Positions 43,601-51,900 of a stretch of DNA of 64,000 bases are shown here, piece by piece. The position numbers and the translations under genes are program-made. How positions within the stretch are numbered: position 1 is the stretch's first letter; each line of letters starts with the position of its first letter. Location: assembly GCF_006864135.1 (NCBI RefSeq), contig NZ_SADV01000001.1, positions 372,001 to 436,000 on the forward strand, in the 5' to 3' direction. The notes beneath the pieces are model-generated. The model was given only the letters and a program-made list of their open reading frames with translations, was not told the DNA's origin and searched no databases. The DNA comes from Lysinibacillus sphaericus (GTDB lineage Bacteria; Bacillota; Bacilli; Bacillales_A; Planococcaceae).

Positions 43601-46242
43601 TAGCGGACTAAGACTTCACGACTCATCTGGTTGCGTAAGGCTACTTCTGTCATTCTGCCTACCTCATTAGTAGTAACTTCGAGCACTCTTCCCACACTGT
43701 CCGTTACTTGGGATAGGAAACCTTTAAGGTTATACGCAAATTGAATATGATGCGCTTGCTCATTTCTTACTTCTTTTAATCGGTATTTTGTTTCTGTTAT
43801 TTGTTCAAATACATAAATCAATCTTGTATCATGCTCAAACAAATGATACTCCTCGCCTGTATTGGTTAAAGTCATTCTTTCTCGTTTGTTAAAATACGGC
43901 AATTTTATTGGTAAAATTGGAAATCCTACTGCGCGACCATCCGTTACTACAATCCCAATCAGGTCATCTTCTTCAAAAATCTCTAAGGCTAGATCGTATG
44001 TAAAGTGCATACCATGACCTGTTAAGCCAATGCGACTACTATCACTGTACCAAGCGCGCTCCCATGAAAGGGGGATCGGTCCAGGTAGTTCAAAGTCGAT
44101 GCCTTCATAAATCATACGCCCTGTAATTAAATCAACAGGCTCAAATCCTCTTTTACAGAATTTTTTACTTAACCCTTGTGTACAATTAAATTTCTTTAAG
44201 ACTCCATGATTAAATTTCGTTAGCCCGGCTTTGGCCACAGCTTTCATTCCGTCTACTGCCTTCGACACAGCGAGCAATTCATCCATCGATGAGATGACTT
44301 TATCTGCGGCCGTCTTCACACCCTTAGATGCTTTGTTGGCTAGTTCCGCTAGTCCCTTTACTGCATCTAACGTTTTAGATATTTTCGGATAAGCTGCCTT
44401 CATCCCTTTTGCTACAGCTTTTGAAGCATCTATTACCTTATCTGCTCCTTTTGCAACATCACCAGCTTTATCTAAGAGTTTTGCCCCTTTTTTGACCTTG
44501 TAGGCAGCTTTAGCGGCATCACCAACTAACGGGACTGCACCTACTAAGTTCATGGCTGCATCCATGTAATTCCCTCTTGCCAAGCTAATTCCTGCATTCG
44601 CAATATCCGCAAATGTACCGATGACAGGAATAAACCCAGCGATATCCAGCGCTGTACTTACACCATCTAATAAACTACTAAACCAGCCTTCCTTCTCTTT
44701 CTTCTCTTCTGCCTTTTGCGGGAAAATTAAGTCAACTTTACTCATAGCTTCGATCGCTTCTTCATTTAACTTCGGTGGTTGACTCTGCTTTTCTATACCT
44801 TCTTGCTCAATGAGCGTACTAATTAATTGGGTGTCAGCGGCCATAATCACGTGACTTTGTTCCTTCGCTGATATCGCGATCCATTCTTCCGCCTCTACGG
44901 CTAGCTCCTTCATTCCACTAATTTCAAGTGTTTCATCGGCCGCAAGCATAATGGTACTGTTACTTTGAAATGTTACGCCATCCCCATCATCCATCTTTAA
45001 GTCCAATACGCCATCTACTGCACTAAAGGTAATATCACCGACGCCTAATGTTACATCTTTCCCAACATTGGTCGCCAATGATTTAACGGTAGTGTCCGCC
45101 ATTTTCTTCGCCTGCTTTTGTCCACCCTCTGGTGTGGCAGGATTAACACGCACGGAGCTGATTACGATGGCTTCTTCTTCAACTGCACTTGGAAAATGCA
45201 ATTGAGCACGTGCACCTATTTGGGGCATTAAATACATAACACCATTGGCATCTGCTGAATAGGCAAACCAATGTGCTTCTCCTTGATCCTGGCTTTTATC
45301 TATATCTAAATGAATTTTAACGGTGTTTTGCGTAACATCAATGATCTTTCCTGTAAATGCTGCACCAATGAGATCTAGATTGCGTACTAACCGCTGACGA
45401 ATACTTTTCTCTGGTTGGGCAGTATATTGAAACTTCAGCACCCCTCCCTCAAGAAGGGTTTCCCTAGCCGTTACGATATAGGAACTTCCCTTGAATTGCA
45501 CCAACGTGCCCAACTCATGGGGTTCCGTACTTTCAAACTCACAAAATGTATAATCGGCTTCACTCACTTCCGTCCCATCGTTTTCTGTAATCAGACGATA
45601 CGCATCGACGTCCATACGTACTATAGAGGGCAGATGGTCGATCGTTATGCTTTTCCTACTTTGAGGTGTACCAAGCCAAAATCGAGCACCTTTTCCTTTT
45701 AAATCAGGAAAAACAACGGCGTGCAAACGGGAGGCCATTCTTTTAATAAATTCCCAATCTGTTTCTAAGTATTGAATCGCAATACTACCAATGGCTTGAC
45801 CGTTAGAAGCTTGATCGATGTAATCCCCATTAGGATAGGCTTTCACGATGTTATTTATTAACTGCACATACGTCATATTGGCATCTTGAAAAGAACGTGA
45901 GCGCTTCGCAATATCCATATTTGCTGTAAATGATACAGCCTCAACGGAGACATAGTGCACCCCTTGAGCTGCCTGCAACTCCGCGTTTTCTATTCTTCCT
46001 GAGAACAATACGGCACTGTCTCGTCCAAATTTCACAACTATTTCATCCGTATGATTGACTCGTTGAATATACTTTTGCGCTTGCTCCTCAGCAATCATTC
46101 CCGTAAAGTACAATCTCGCATGGTCATTGCCCTTATGTTTGATCGTTAATTTATCTAAATGAATAAGCGGATAATTCCACTCGAGCACAAGATCCTCATA
46201 CGTACTAATCATGTGTACTTCCTTTTCTTCTAGCGATTTCAT
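40660..46242 (-). CDS. VgrG-Rhs-toxin fusion effector, 1,860 aa
   Basis: Domains in order: a VgrG-like gp27/gp5 spike base (about 15-375, with AIQYLETDWEFIKRMASRLHA and an OB fold FTGKIIDVTQNTVKIHL); a beta-helix-like stretch; a hydrophobic pre-toxin segment (about 520-600, DIAGFIPVIGTFADIANAGI, NLVGAVPLVGDAAK); and a DUF6531-like entry (VDLITGRMIYEGIDFELPG). Then come some twenty Rhs/YD repeats, the core-closing DPIGLAGG at 1690, and a C-terminal toxin domain (about 1717-1860). AAAGGAGG precedes the ATG. No signal peptide. Two hydrophobic helices fit a chaperone-bound transmembrane segment. The toxin family is not recognised. Confidence 0.88.
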   Translation of the reverse strand: MKSLEEKEVHMISTYEDLVLEWNYPLIHLDKLTIKHKGNDHARLYFTGMIAEEQAQKYIQRVNHTDEIVVKFGRDSAVLFSGRIENAELQAAQGVHYVSVEAVSFTANMDIAKRSRSFQDANMTYVQLINNIVKAYPNGDYIDQASNGQAIGSIAIQYLETDWEFIKRMASRLHAVVFPDLKGKGARFWLGTPQSRKSITIDHLPSIVRMDVDAYRLITENDGTEVSEADYTFCEFESTEPHELGTLVQFKGSSYIVTARETLLEGGVLKFQYTAQPEKSIRQRLVRNLDLIGAAFTGKIIDVTQNTVKIHLDIDKSQDQGEAHWFAYSADANGVMYLMPQIGARAQLHFPSAVEEEAIVISSVRVNPATPEGGQKQAKKMADTTVKSLATNVGKDVTLGVGDITFSAVDGVLDLKMDDGDGVTFQSNSTIMLAADETLEISGMKELAVEAEEWIAISAKEQSHVIMAADTQLISTLIEQEGIEKQSQPPKLNEEAIEAMSKVDLIFPQKAEEKKEKEGWFSSLLDGVSTALDIAGFIPVIGTFADIANAGISLARGNYMDAAMNLVGAVPLVGDAAKAAYKVKKGAKLLDKAGDVAKGADKVIDASKAVAKGMKAAYPKISKTLDAVKGLAELANKASKGVKTAADKVISSMDELLAVSKAVDGMKAVAKAGLTKFNHGVLKKFNCTQGLSKKFCKRGFEPVDLITGRMIYEGIDFELPGPIPLSWERAWYSDSSRIGLTGHGMHFTYDLALEIFEEDDLIGIVVTDGRAVGFPILPIKLPYFNKRERMTLTNTGEEYHLFEHDTRLIYVFEQITETKYRLKEVRNEQAHHIQFAYNLKGFLSQVTDSVGRVLEVTTNEVGRMTEVALRNQMSREVLVRYDYNDGQDLIEIQDALGQSTHIKYVNHLMMQKTDRNKNSFFWRYDGPTTGARVIKTWGDGNVLAGELSYHNGYNEITNSLGHKSYYYFNEDNLCTKIVHPDGSEVSYEYNGDFELLQEVDEDGRVTSYSYDEWANPVTITLVDGSTFSSQYDERDRLIQAVNAEGGSRQWIYNEDSTLQANVLEDGTKTEFSYNEKCLIKTVTNAQGHMVSLAYDADLNLSRVTLPDGTSSTWTYDLRGNCTATTNPLGATEKFHYDNLNRLVRANLSDGNDVQLKYDAYEDIVFAKDNHTQVAFDYTILGSLISREQGGKKVKFTYDTEEQLTAVINEKGEAYQFERDAKGNIIKEIGFDEMERTYERSLAGLVQRIQRPGNRWTAYQHDGLGNIIRADYSDDTWETFGYDKNGLLMETENEHVTVKLERDPSGQVIKEWQNDHWIAIIYDELGNRSQITSSLGAKIDVAHNEMGNVSQITASRLEQKNWTASMQYNELGQEIERILPGNVISKWQYDTTGRPTHHRISSQNRDTRRRVYNWDVNHQLRSMVNELTGVKVTYGYDDFSNLVLSNQGGQFDFLHRSVDAVGNLYETKEKTDRVYGAGSRLLETREATFSYDDEGSLIQKTEKNGDTWKFEYNGNGMMSKVVCYSQNQSVLKEVTFKYDSLGRRIEKRSDEKTTRFVWDGNTILHEYSFQNNSGKLENLVESSSQSKFEIPDNLVTWVFNDGFIPSAKITNEGNFSIITDYLGTPVEAYNEIGDKVWSAELDIYGRVKEFTGEKDFIPFRFQGQFEDIETGLYYNRFRYYSPQMGIYIQIDPIGLAGGMALYSYVKDTNSWIDVLGLHGNSLTNTANSALYQIDINGKTFKYGIGNENQNRVTKNPIKVVSPNGTTHVIPKGTSTRLTSQLRKAYSNFDDVKFSQEHFKNITTAEMRRLETDKITAHLDKHGKVPAGNLGHKHLGPVDDYLNGVNDLKKLKMKNNTPCSKI

Positions 46243-46270
46243 TACTTACCTCCTTTCCATCTACCTCTCT

Positions 46271-46669
46271 TTAAAAACCTTGTATCGGTATTTCTACTTC
46301 CTCTTGCCCGTCATGAATAATTTCGATTTTGCCTCCACCTGCTGAGCATTGCGTATGGCAGCGGCTTAATAACGCTTGCTTTCCCTCGATATTGACATTT
46401 TCCATGCCTTCCATCCAATCAATGGAGCATGTCGGTGTGCACGGTTTTTCTAACTTTAGGCAAACACCAAAGGTTGGAATGTTTTCTGGGTTTCGATCCC
46501 CTACATTCATGACGGCTTTCTCTTTAATAAAAACGCCATGATCTTGCGGCAAATTTAAATAATTGAGGTGGCTACCATGCTCGCATGAAATGATGGCGCC
46601 ATGTACGACATAACTAAATTGCTCCTGTTCCGAACCTTCTGTTTCCAAACTTTCTACAACTTGAGCCAT
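46271..46669 (-). CDS. DUF4280 PAAR-like spike-tip protein
   Basis: A 132-residue protein with VVHGAIISCEHGSHLNYLNLP at its start, GVCLKLEKPCTPTCSIDWME in the middle and LLSRCHTQCSAGGGKIEIIHDGQE at the end. The scattered Cys/His pairs could bind the metal at the tip of a PAAR-like cone. DUF4280 proteins are the Firmicute counterpart of PAAR tips. It lies 28 bp before the VgrG-Rhs gene, so it likely sharpens that spike. Confidence 0.85.
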   Translation of the reverse strand: MAQVVESLETEGSEQEQFSYVVHGAIISCEHGSHLNYLNLPQDHGVFIKEKAVMNVGDRNPENIPTFGVCLKLEKPCTPTCSIDWMEGMENVNIEGKQALLSRCHTQCSAGGGKIEIIHDGQEEVEIPIQGF

Positions 46670-46726
46670 TAAATATCCTTCCTTTCGTATCGATTGAATA
46701 CTGTTTCAAACTACGACAATGTTTTG

Positions 46727-46930
46727 GAATGATTTAGCTTATGATCATAACGTGTAGTTGATTTCCGTTCCGACTGGGCGCTTTGTTGCTGTCGCTACAC
46801 TTTCGCAGAAAAAACATCCGCTTCTCTAGGGCCAACACGATGTTGGTCACAAAGGAGTCGCCCAGTCTCCACTCCAATCAACTTATATAAATGGCATTCA
46901 TCCACAACTTTGGATAATGAGCCATGATTT
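46727..46930. repeat. Palindromic dispersed repeat, copy 4, inside the VgrG-Rhs operon
   Basis: GCTTATGATCATAACGTGTAG at the left and ATCCACAACTTTGGATAATGAGCC at the right form the outer arms. GTTGATTTCCGTTCCGACTGG and AGTCTCCACTCCAATCAAC form the inner arms. An ACACGATGTTGGTCAC segment is shared with copy 1. It separates the Imm11-like gene from the DUF4280 gene and may affect read-through. Confidence 0.8.
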
Positions 46931-46941
46931 AATTGAATAAT

Positions 46942-47439
46942 CTATCGACTTGCTAGTTTTACTCGCTGCAACTGAATTCCGAGATATGGTCGGCGTAGTA
47001 TACTTTCTGCCACATCTAAATTGACGATGGTGAACGATTCCTTTTTACCGTCGACTTGAAAAATACAATCTAGTTCCACCTTCTTCGGGTCAATTACGAG
47101 CTCCTTTATTTGTCCGTCTGTATAATAAATCGTCTCATCGGAAATACAGTTCTTCTTCACAATATCCATAAGCCAATGTACGCGCTGTGTTCCTTTCTTC
47201 ACATCCGTAAAGACAATGGCTGTAAATTCTAAGTTATCCTCATATTTCACAAGCAATCCTTTCAAATCATCCGACACGATTCTTCGAGGCTTCTCTAAAT
47301 AATCCAGATATATCGCATTGTCTTTTTCAATTACTTCCCCGAATACAGATGAACAGACAAAGTTATCATCGAGGTCTGTCTTGAAAGGAATGATTGGATT
47401 TGTAATGCTTTGATCTTGCCGAACAATAAAATACTCCAT
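46942..47439 (-). CDS. Imm11/DUF1629-like protein, 165 aa
   Basis: AGGAGG precedes the ATG. The protein starts MEYFIVRQDQSITNPIIPFK and ends IVNLDVAESILRRPYLGIQLQRVKL, the kind of tail seen in Imm11/DUF1629 proteins encoded beside spike and toxin genes. It may act as an immunity or loading factor. Assignment rests on a resemblance seen by eye. Confidence 0.5.
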   Translation of the reverse strand: MEYFIVRQDQSITNPIIPFKTDLDDNFVCSSVFGEVIEKDNAIYLDYLEKPRRIVSDDLKGLLVKYEDNLEFTAIVFTDVKKGTQRVHWLMDIVKKNCISDETIYYTDGQIKELVIDPKKVELDCIFQVDGKKESFTIVNLDVAESILRRPYLGIQLQRVKLASR

Positions 47440-47478
47440 CTTTTCCTCCTGTAACTATCATTGCTATTGATTTCAACG

Positions 47479-48576
47479 TTAATGAATCCAATGAATGTCT
47501 TTTATCTGGTCTGGGCTAAATTGACACTTCTCTTGATCACGTTTAAAAAAAGTTGCTCCTTTTAAATTGGCACCTGTAAAATTGGCGCCTGCAATCTGCG
47601 CAAACTCAAATTTTGCATTCTCCAAATTCGCATGACTGAAATCAGTGCCTAAATAACACGCTACTTCATCATCGGGAAGCATCATTGTTTTTCCTTGTGC
47701 ATGCGTAAAATTAGCGCCTGCTAAATTGGCATTACGAAAATCAGCATCTTGAATGGCTGCATATGAAAAATCAACATTCGCTAAGCTACAATCTACAAAA
47801 CTAGTACCGATGCAAACACTTTGTTTCAATGAAGCCCCTTCTAAGTCACTGCCATTGAAATTCGCATAAGAAAAGTCCATTTGGTCGAAATGTTTTTGCT
47901 GTAATGGTAGGCTCGAGAAGTTTTCAAACGTATACGATTTATCCGTCTCGTTTTTCTCTAACCACGAGAGAAGATTTTCTTCCACCCGTTCCCGGTCATC
48001 GATGACCCCAACATCTTCACTAAATCCTTTATATTCCCCAACACGAAATCGCAAGCACACAGCTCGTTGGAAATCTATTTCAGGTACGCTGTCTTGTTGA
48101 TAGCGGAAAAGATAGCGTACCAATTGAATGATATACTGATGAAACAGAATCACAGTCTGTTGAATAATTCCTCGAACGTCAGCTGCTTGGATGTAGAGGT
48201 ATGGCTTTCTTTTTTTTTCAAGCGTTGTGTGTAAATCTATAATTGCTTCACTAAGCCATCCCGCTTCATACTGTGCCGTACATTCGCCCCAATCGTAGTA
48301 CCATTTTTCTCCATACGCTTCTAGCAAATACGTACACTTGTTATCTAGTAATGATGTTCGCAGCAATGAAAAATGAATAAAGGCAACTGGCGCTAACCTC
48401 CCTTGCCCCTGCTGCTCTCTAATATTTGCAAACAGCTGTTCAAGTGAGTGAATGATTGGTATTAGTAAGATTTCCTTCTCATGGCGAAACTGGCGATCAA
48501 CCTTCTGTTGTAATCGGCTGATATGAACTGACACGCATTCATCCATAAAATGCTGTAATGCTTCTTCTCGTTTCAT
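47479..48576 (-). CDS. Pentapeptide-repeat protein, 365 aa
   Basis: The first 210 residues form a helical domain (HEKEILLIPIIHSLEQLFANIRE, FHQYIIQLVRYLFRYQQ) without a known family. From about 225 to 345 come pentapeptide repeats (A[DN]LxX): MDFSYANFNGSDLEGASLKQ, VDFSYAAIQDADFRNANLAG, TDFSHANLENAKFEFAQIAG. It lies 15 bp after the VgrG-like gene. Pentapeptide proteins accompany VgrG and PAAR genes in type VI loci, where they help load effectors, so an adaptor role is likely. Confidence 0.85.
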   Translation of the reverse strand: MKREEALQHFMDECVSVHISRLQQKVDRQFRHEKEILLIPIIHSLEQLFANIREQQGQGRLAPVAFIHFSLLRTSLLDNKCTYLLEAYGEKWYYDWGECTAQYEAGWLSEAIIDLHTTLEKKRKPYLYIQAADVRGIIQQTVILFHQYIIQLVRYLFRYQQDSVPEIDFQRAVCLRFRVGEYKGFSEDVGVIDDRERVEENLLSWLEKNETDKSYTFENFSSLPLQQKHFDQMDFSYANFNGSDLEGASLKQSVCIGTSFVDCSLANVDFSYAAIQDADFRNANLAGANFTHAQGKTMMLPDDEVACYLGTDFSHANLENAKFEFAQIAGANFTGANLKGATFFKRDQEKCQFSPDQIKDIHWIH

Positions 48577-48591
48577 GCGTTCACATCCTCA

Positions 48592-50121
48592 TTAATTTGC
48601 TCGTACTTCTGTTCCTTTGATCTCCATTTTGTCTTCCATTTTGATTGAACTATCTTTACAAATCATCTCTATTTTCTCGCTCGCATTAATCATAATTTGC
48701 TTCGCATTGATGGCGACTTTATCTGTTGCCTGTAAAGTAATATTTTTATCACTTATGATGGAGATTCCATTATCATCCATAAGCGAAATCATTAATCCTC
48801 CACCAGATATGACAATCCGATCCGGTGCAAGTAGAATTTGTTTACCGTGCTTCGTTCTGAGTGTTTTGACATCTGGATCGGCCATCCGCGCTGGGTCTTG
48901 GCGTCTATCCTCTGGTGGTGCAGATCTTGACCCTCCGCCACCGCCACTAGCACTGGCACTTCCACCGCCTCCTGGACTAGGCGGATTCGTCGCTGCTAAC
49001 ATCGAACTAGATTGAGGTGGTGCTTTTGATACGGAACTAATCGCAATCCCTTCATCCTCACGATTGCCTGGGAAATAGATTCTCACATTATCAGAAAGCT
49101 CCGGCATGAAGTACCAGCCTGTATTATCTTCTGATGCATAGATTGTTGAATATGGAAACCAATACGCTGTATCTTTATCTTGACCCTCGTCGAAATCGAC
49201 ATGAATACGAATTTTATCCCCTGCAACATCGATTACTTTGCCTTGAATAGAGGCGCCAATAATAGCTTGATTATAAGTAGTGTGGACACTGAAGCCGTTC
49301 TGAGGTGTTAACGTGTAGATGTGCTTGAACAAGCCATCTTTTAAAGTAGAGTAGATTTTATAGACATACAATTTTTTTGATTGGAATGTCACTTCATTGC
49401 CTATTTTGAATGGTTGGAACGATTCTACTTCATAGTACATATAGTCACTATCGGTAATACCGTCGAGATGATTTTTACTGGACACAAGGAAATTGCCGAT
49501 CGCCTTTTTAACTCGATAATTGATTGCCTCCATTTTTTGCGTACCCCCAGCTTGAAACGGCACACCGAAGTAAAACTTAGCAGCCGGGTGAACCGTATCT
49601 GGCACCAGACCTGTATGGAAGCGCGATGCCATTCGTTTAAGAAACTCCCAATCCGTCTCTATATATTGCATCGTAAAGCGGCCAATAGTAGCGCCCTTTG
49701 AGGCATAATCCATGAAATCTGCACCTTTTTGATCGGCAATACATGCATTTATTAATTCACTATAGGGCATACTCACATTTTGATAGGTTTGATTTTTCTT
49801 CTTCACATCCAGCACATACGTATGCGAAACGGCTTTAACCTCCAAATAATAGGTGCCCAAAACCGATTTCACTTGTACATCTAATGCCAGCCCATTGAAA
49901 ATAGGAATAGTTTGTCCACCACTGCCGATTTGCACGACTTCAATAGCCGTTTCTGCATCGGTCATATATACATAGGAATCTTCGAGTTCATCTGGAATCA
50001 TGCCCGTTAAATGCAATGTAGCATGCTCATTCATTTGTTGCGTAATTTCGATTTGATTGACGCGAATATTATAGGGCATCACGATGATATCTTTATACGT
50101 CAAGGCTGTTTCCTTACTCAT
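48592..50121 (-). CDS. VgrG-like spike protein (phage gpD-like), 509 aa
   Basis: It contains the gp27-like base (FTMQYIETDWEFLKRMASRFHTGLVPD), the gp5 OB fold (IQGKVIDVAGDKIRIHVDFDEGQDKDTAYWFPYS, WYFMPELSDNVRIYFPG) and a Gly/Ser/Pro-rich hinge at about 370-400. A C-terminal beta-helix follows (KQILLAPDRIVISGGGLMISL, ITLQATDKVAINAKQIMINAS). This is the architecture of a contractile-system spike. The N-terminal half resembles that of the VgrG-Rhs fusion downstream. It overlaps the preceding gene by 4 bp. Confidence 0.9.
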   Translation of the reverse strand: MSKETALTYKDIIVMPYNIRVNQIEITQQMNEHATLHLTGMIPDELEDSYVYMTDAETAIEVVQIGSGGQTIPIFNGLALDVQVKSVLGTYYLEVKAVSHTYVLDVKKKNQTYQNVSMPYSELINACIADQKGADFMDYASKGATIGRFTMQYIETDWEFLKRMASRFHTGLVPDTVHPAAKFYFGVPFQAGGTQKMEAINYRVKKAIGNFLVSSKNHLDGITDSDYMYYEVESFQPFKIGNEVTFQSKKLYVYKIYSTLKDGLFKHIYTLTPQNGFSVHTTYNQAIIGASIQGKVIDVAGDKIRIHVDFDEGQDKDTAYWFPYSTIYASEDNTGWYFMPELSDNVRIYFPGNREDEGIAISSVSKAPPQSSSMLAATNPPSPGGGGSASASGGGGGSRSAPPEDRRQDPARMADPDVKTLRTKHGKQILLAPDRIVISGGGLMISLMDDNGISIISDKNITLQATDKVAINAKQIMINASEKIEMICKDSSIKMEDKMEIKGTEVRAN

Positions 50122-50762
50122 TCAACAACACCTTCTCCATCTAATAATTTGTTTTCAACAAAGATAGATTCCATCATGCCGTAAGCAATTGGTTTCCAAA
50201 TATCCATCTCTTTTTTCAAACAATTAACCGAGCCCATCGTCACATTCTCGCCCACTATAAATAAAAACATTAAATTATAAATCTTGTTATCTAGTGCTGG
50301 CGAAATGAAATCAAAGTACCCCATTTGTAAACCGTTCACTTCATTCATGCCAATATCCAACATTTTTGTAGTTGGCTGCGTTTTTTGAAGGATATTCCTC
50401 ATAGCCTCTGTGAAGTCTTCTAATTCCTCTTCTTTTACCTGTTGTTCCATAATTTTTAGCGTGACATTGATGGACGTACTTTCACTTGTGTAAATATAAT
50501 CAGGTCTACGGCTGGATGGATATTTAATATCCATTAATTCAGGCTCCATCACGTCAAATGTTGCAGGCATACACATCCGAATTTGTCCCTCATAAAAACT
50601 TATTTCTTTGAACGCAATCGTTTCATCTTCAATCATGAGCTGACCATCTTTAATCGCTTGCACGATATCAGTATGTAATAATTGGTTTTCAATGTTCTCC
50701 ATTCGTTTCTTCTGCCTTGCATGTTTCGTCATCTCGATAACTTCTTCATCCATAAATTTCAT
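50118..50762 (-). CDS. EagR/DcrB-like effector chaperone, 214 aa
   Basis: After a charged start (MKFMDEEVIEMTKHARQKKRMENIENQL) the protein has the DcrB-like order: FYEGQIRMCMPATFDVMEPELMDIKYPSSRRPDYIYTSE, ...TSINVTLKIMEQQV, ...LQMGYFDFISPALDNKIYNLMFLF, ...GSVNCLKKEMDIWKPIAYGMMESIF. EagR chaperones with this fold bind the pre-toxin transmembrane helices of Rhs effectors. Such helices exist in the downstream fusion. It is the first gene of the spike operon. The match is by pattern and moderately sure. Confidence 0.65.
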   Translation of the reverse strand: MKFMDEEVIEMTKHARQKKRMENIENQLLHTDIVQAIKDGQLMIEDETIAFKEISFYEGQIRMCMPATFDVMEPELMDIKYPSSRRPDYIYTSESTSINVTLKIMEQQVKEEELEDFTEAMRNILQKTQPTTKMLDIGMNEVNGLQMGYFDFISPALDNKIYNLMFLFIVGENVTMGSVNCLKKEMDIWKPIAYGMMESIFVENKLLDGEGVVE

Positions 50763-51104
50763 TGCTTTCGCTCCTTCATATCGATTCTGTATTCATTCCA
50801 TCTCATAACCTTATATTTTTTCGCTTTCCTATTAAATAACTCCGATTACCTAGGTCATTTTGTTATTAATTTAATTTTTTTCAGTAATATTCCAGTAATA
50901 AATACATATATGGCAATGTAACCATTAATTGGTTATTTTCATCATTAAATATGCTAATAAACCGTAGATAAAAAGTCAACATCCATAAGTTCTATTATTT
51001 GGAATAAACAAAAAAATAATCCCGAAGATCGGGAAAATTTTAAATTTAGTAGTTAGATATACTGTGTGAGAAAAGAATAAAGTGGAACTTTAATCATTGG
51101 GGTA
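50763..51104. other. Leader region of the spike operon
   Basis: AT-rich, no supported gene. A short CCCGAAGATCGGG hairpin lies at 51022-51034. The promoter of the operon should lie here, but no clear -35/-10 pair stands out. Confidence 0.4.
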
Positions 51105-51490
51105 TAAGAACTTAGTACACTAATTAAAATGCCATCATCTTTTATGAAAATGCGAAAAAGCACCTGTCGCCTGTTATAGGCAATCAAGTGCTTTAGGTTC
51201 ATATATTTTTTAAGCTTATTAATATTTGCAAGTTTTAATAAGTTATTATTTTCATATGACATCTTTTTTAACGCTTGGCAAGTGTAATATATAAATTCTT
51301 TTGCTTATTTAATCTCGTATATTTGGTTCATATGACATCCATAAGTAGTACTTGTAAGTAAAATGTCATCTCACCTATTCTCGCCCTTATTAAAATACAA
51401 CTATTGATGGCTTGTCTTTATGAGTTATTAACTCAAATCTGATTATTCCATAAAATTTTTATATCCTTGTTTATCGTAACGAGCTTTTTC
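51105..51490. repeat. Duplicated non-coding block, copy A
   Basis: Shares with 61005-61450 the strings TTAGTACACTAATTAAA, GTCGCCTGTTATAGxCAATC, a CAAGTGCTT hairpin arm, TATATTTTxTAAGxTTATTAATATTT, TATGACATCTTTTTT and CTTGTAAGTAAAATG, in the same order. No reading frame is kept in both copies, so the conservation is of DNA or RNA. Confidence 0.75.
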
Positions 51491-51629
51491 CCGTATGCAA
51501 GAAAATTTAAACTAATCTTATACGTCCTTAATATCAAGGTTGTATTTTGCTCTCCATTATTTTTGAATCCTATTTCCCACGAGTTATAAAATTATTAAAA
51601 GGCTTTTGCCAAAAATAAATTTTTAATTG

Positions 51630-51800
51630 CTATGATTCAAAAGCTGTTCTATCCGGGAACACACCACCTTCATTAACTAGGCAAACTGTCAATCTTTGAG
51701 CAGCTCTATCAAAATAGAACTTAGATGCAAAATTTTTATCTGGTATAACTTCTAACTCGGAAAACTTCCTAGTGAATGCACTTCTTGATGGCTCTGCCTA
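51630..51800 (-). pseudogene. C-terminal remnant of a toxin- or immunity-type gene
   Basis: The frame reads FTRKFSELEVIPDKNFASKF and YFDRAAQRLTVCLVNEGGVF, ending RTAFES-stop. It is coding-like but has no start or partner. Confidence 0.4.
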
Positions 51801-51900
51801 CATGAAGTCTCGATTCTCAAACTATTATTGTTCATTGGATCCATTCTGTTCTTCTTCTCGAGAGTGACAATATAGCCAATCAAGTTTTAAAAAGTGTTAT

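Noticed and set aside
45415..45702. Plus-strand frame inside the VgrG-Rhs gene
   Set aside because: A shadow of the strong minus-strand coding frame; no start site or family features.
40033..50762. The spike operon as part of a prophage
   Set aside because: No capsid, portal, terminase, tail tube, tape measure or lysis gene is present on either side in the window.
51053..51262. Minus-strand 69-codon frame
   Set aside because: It is in the duplicated block, but the frame is not open in the second copy, so conservation is not at the protein level.
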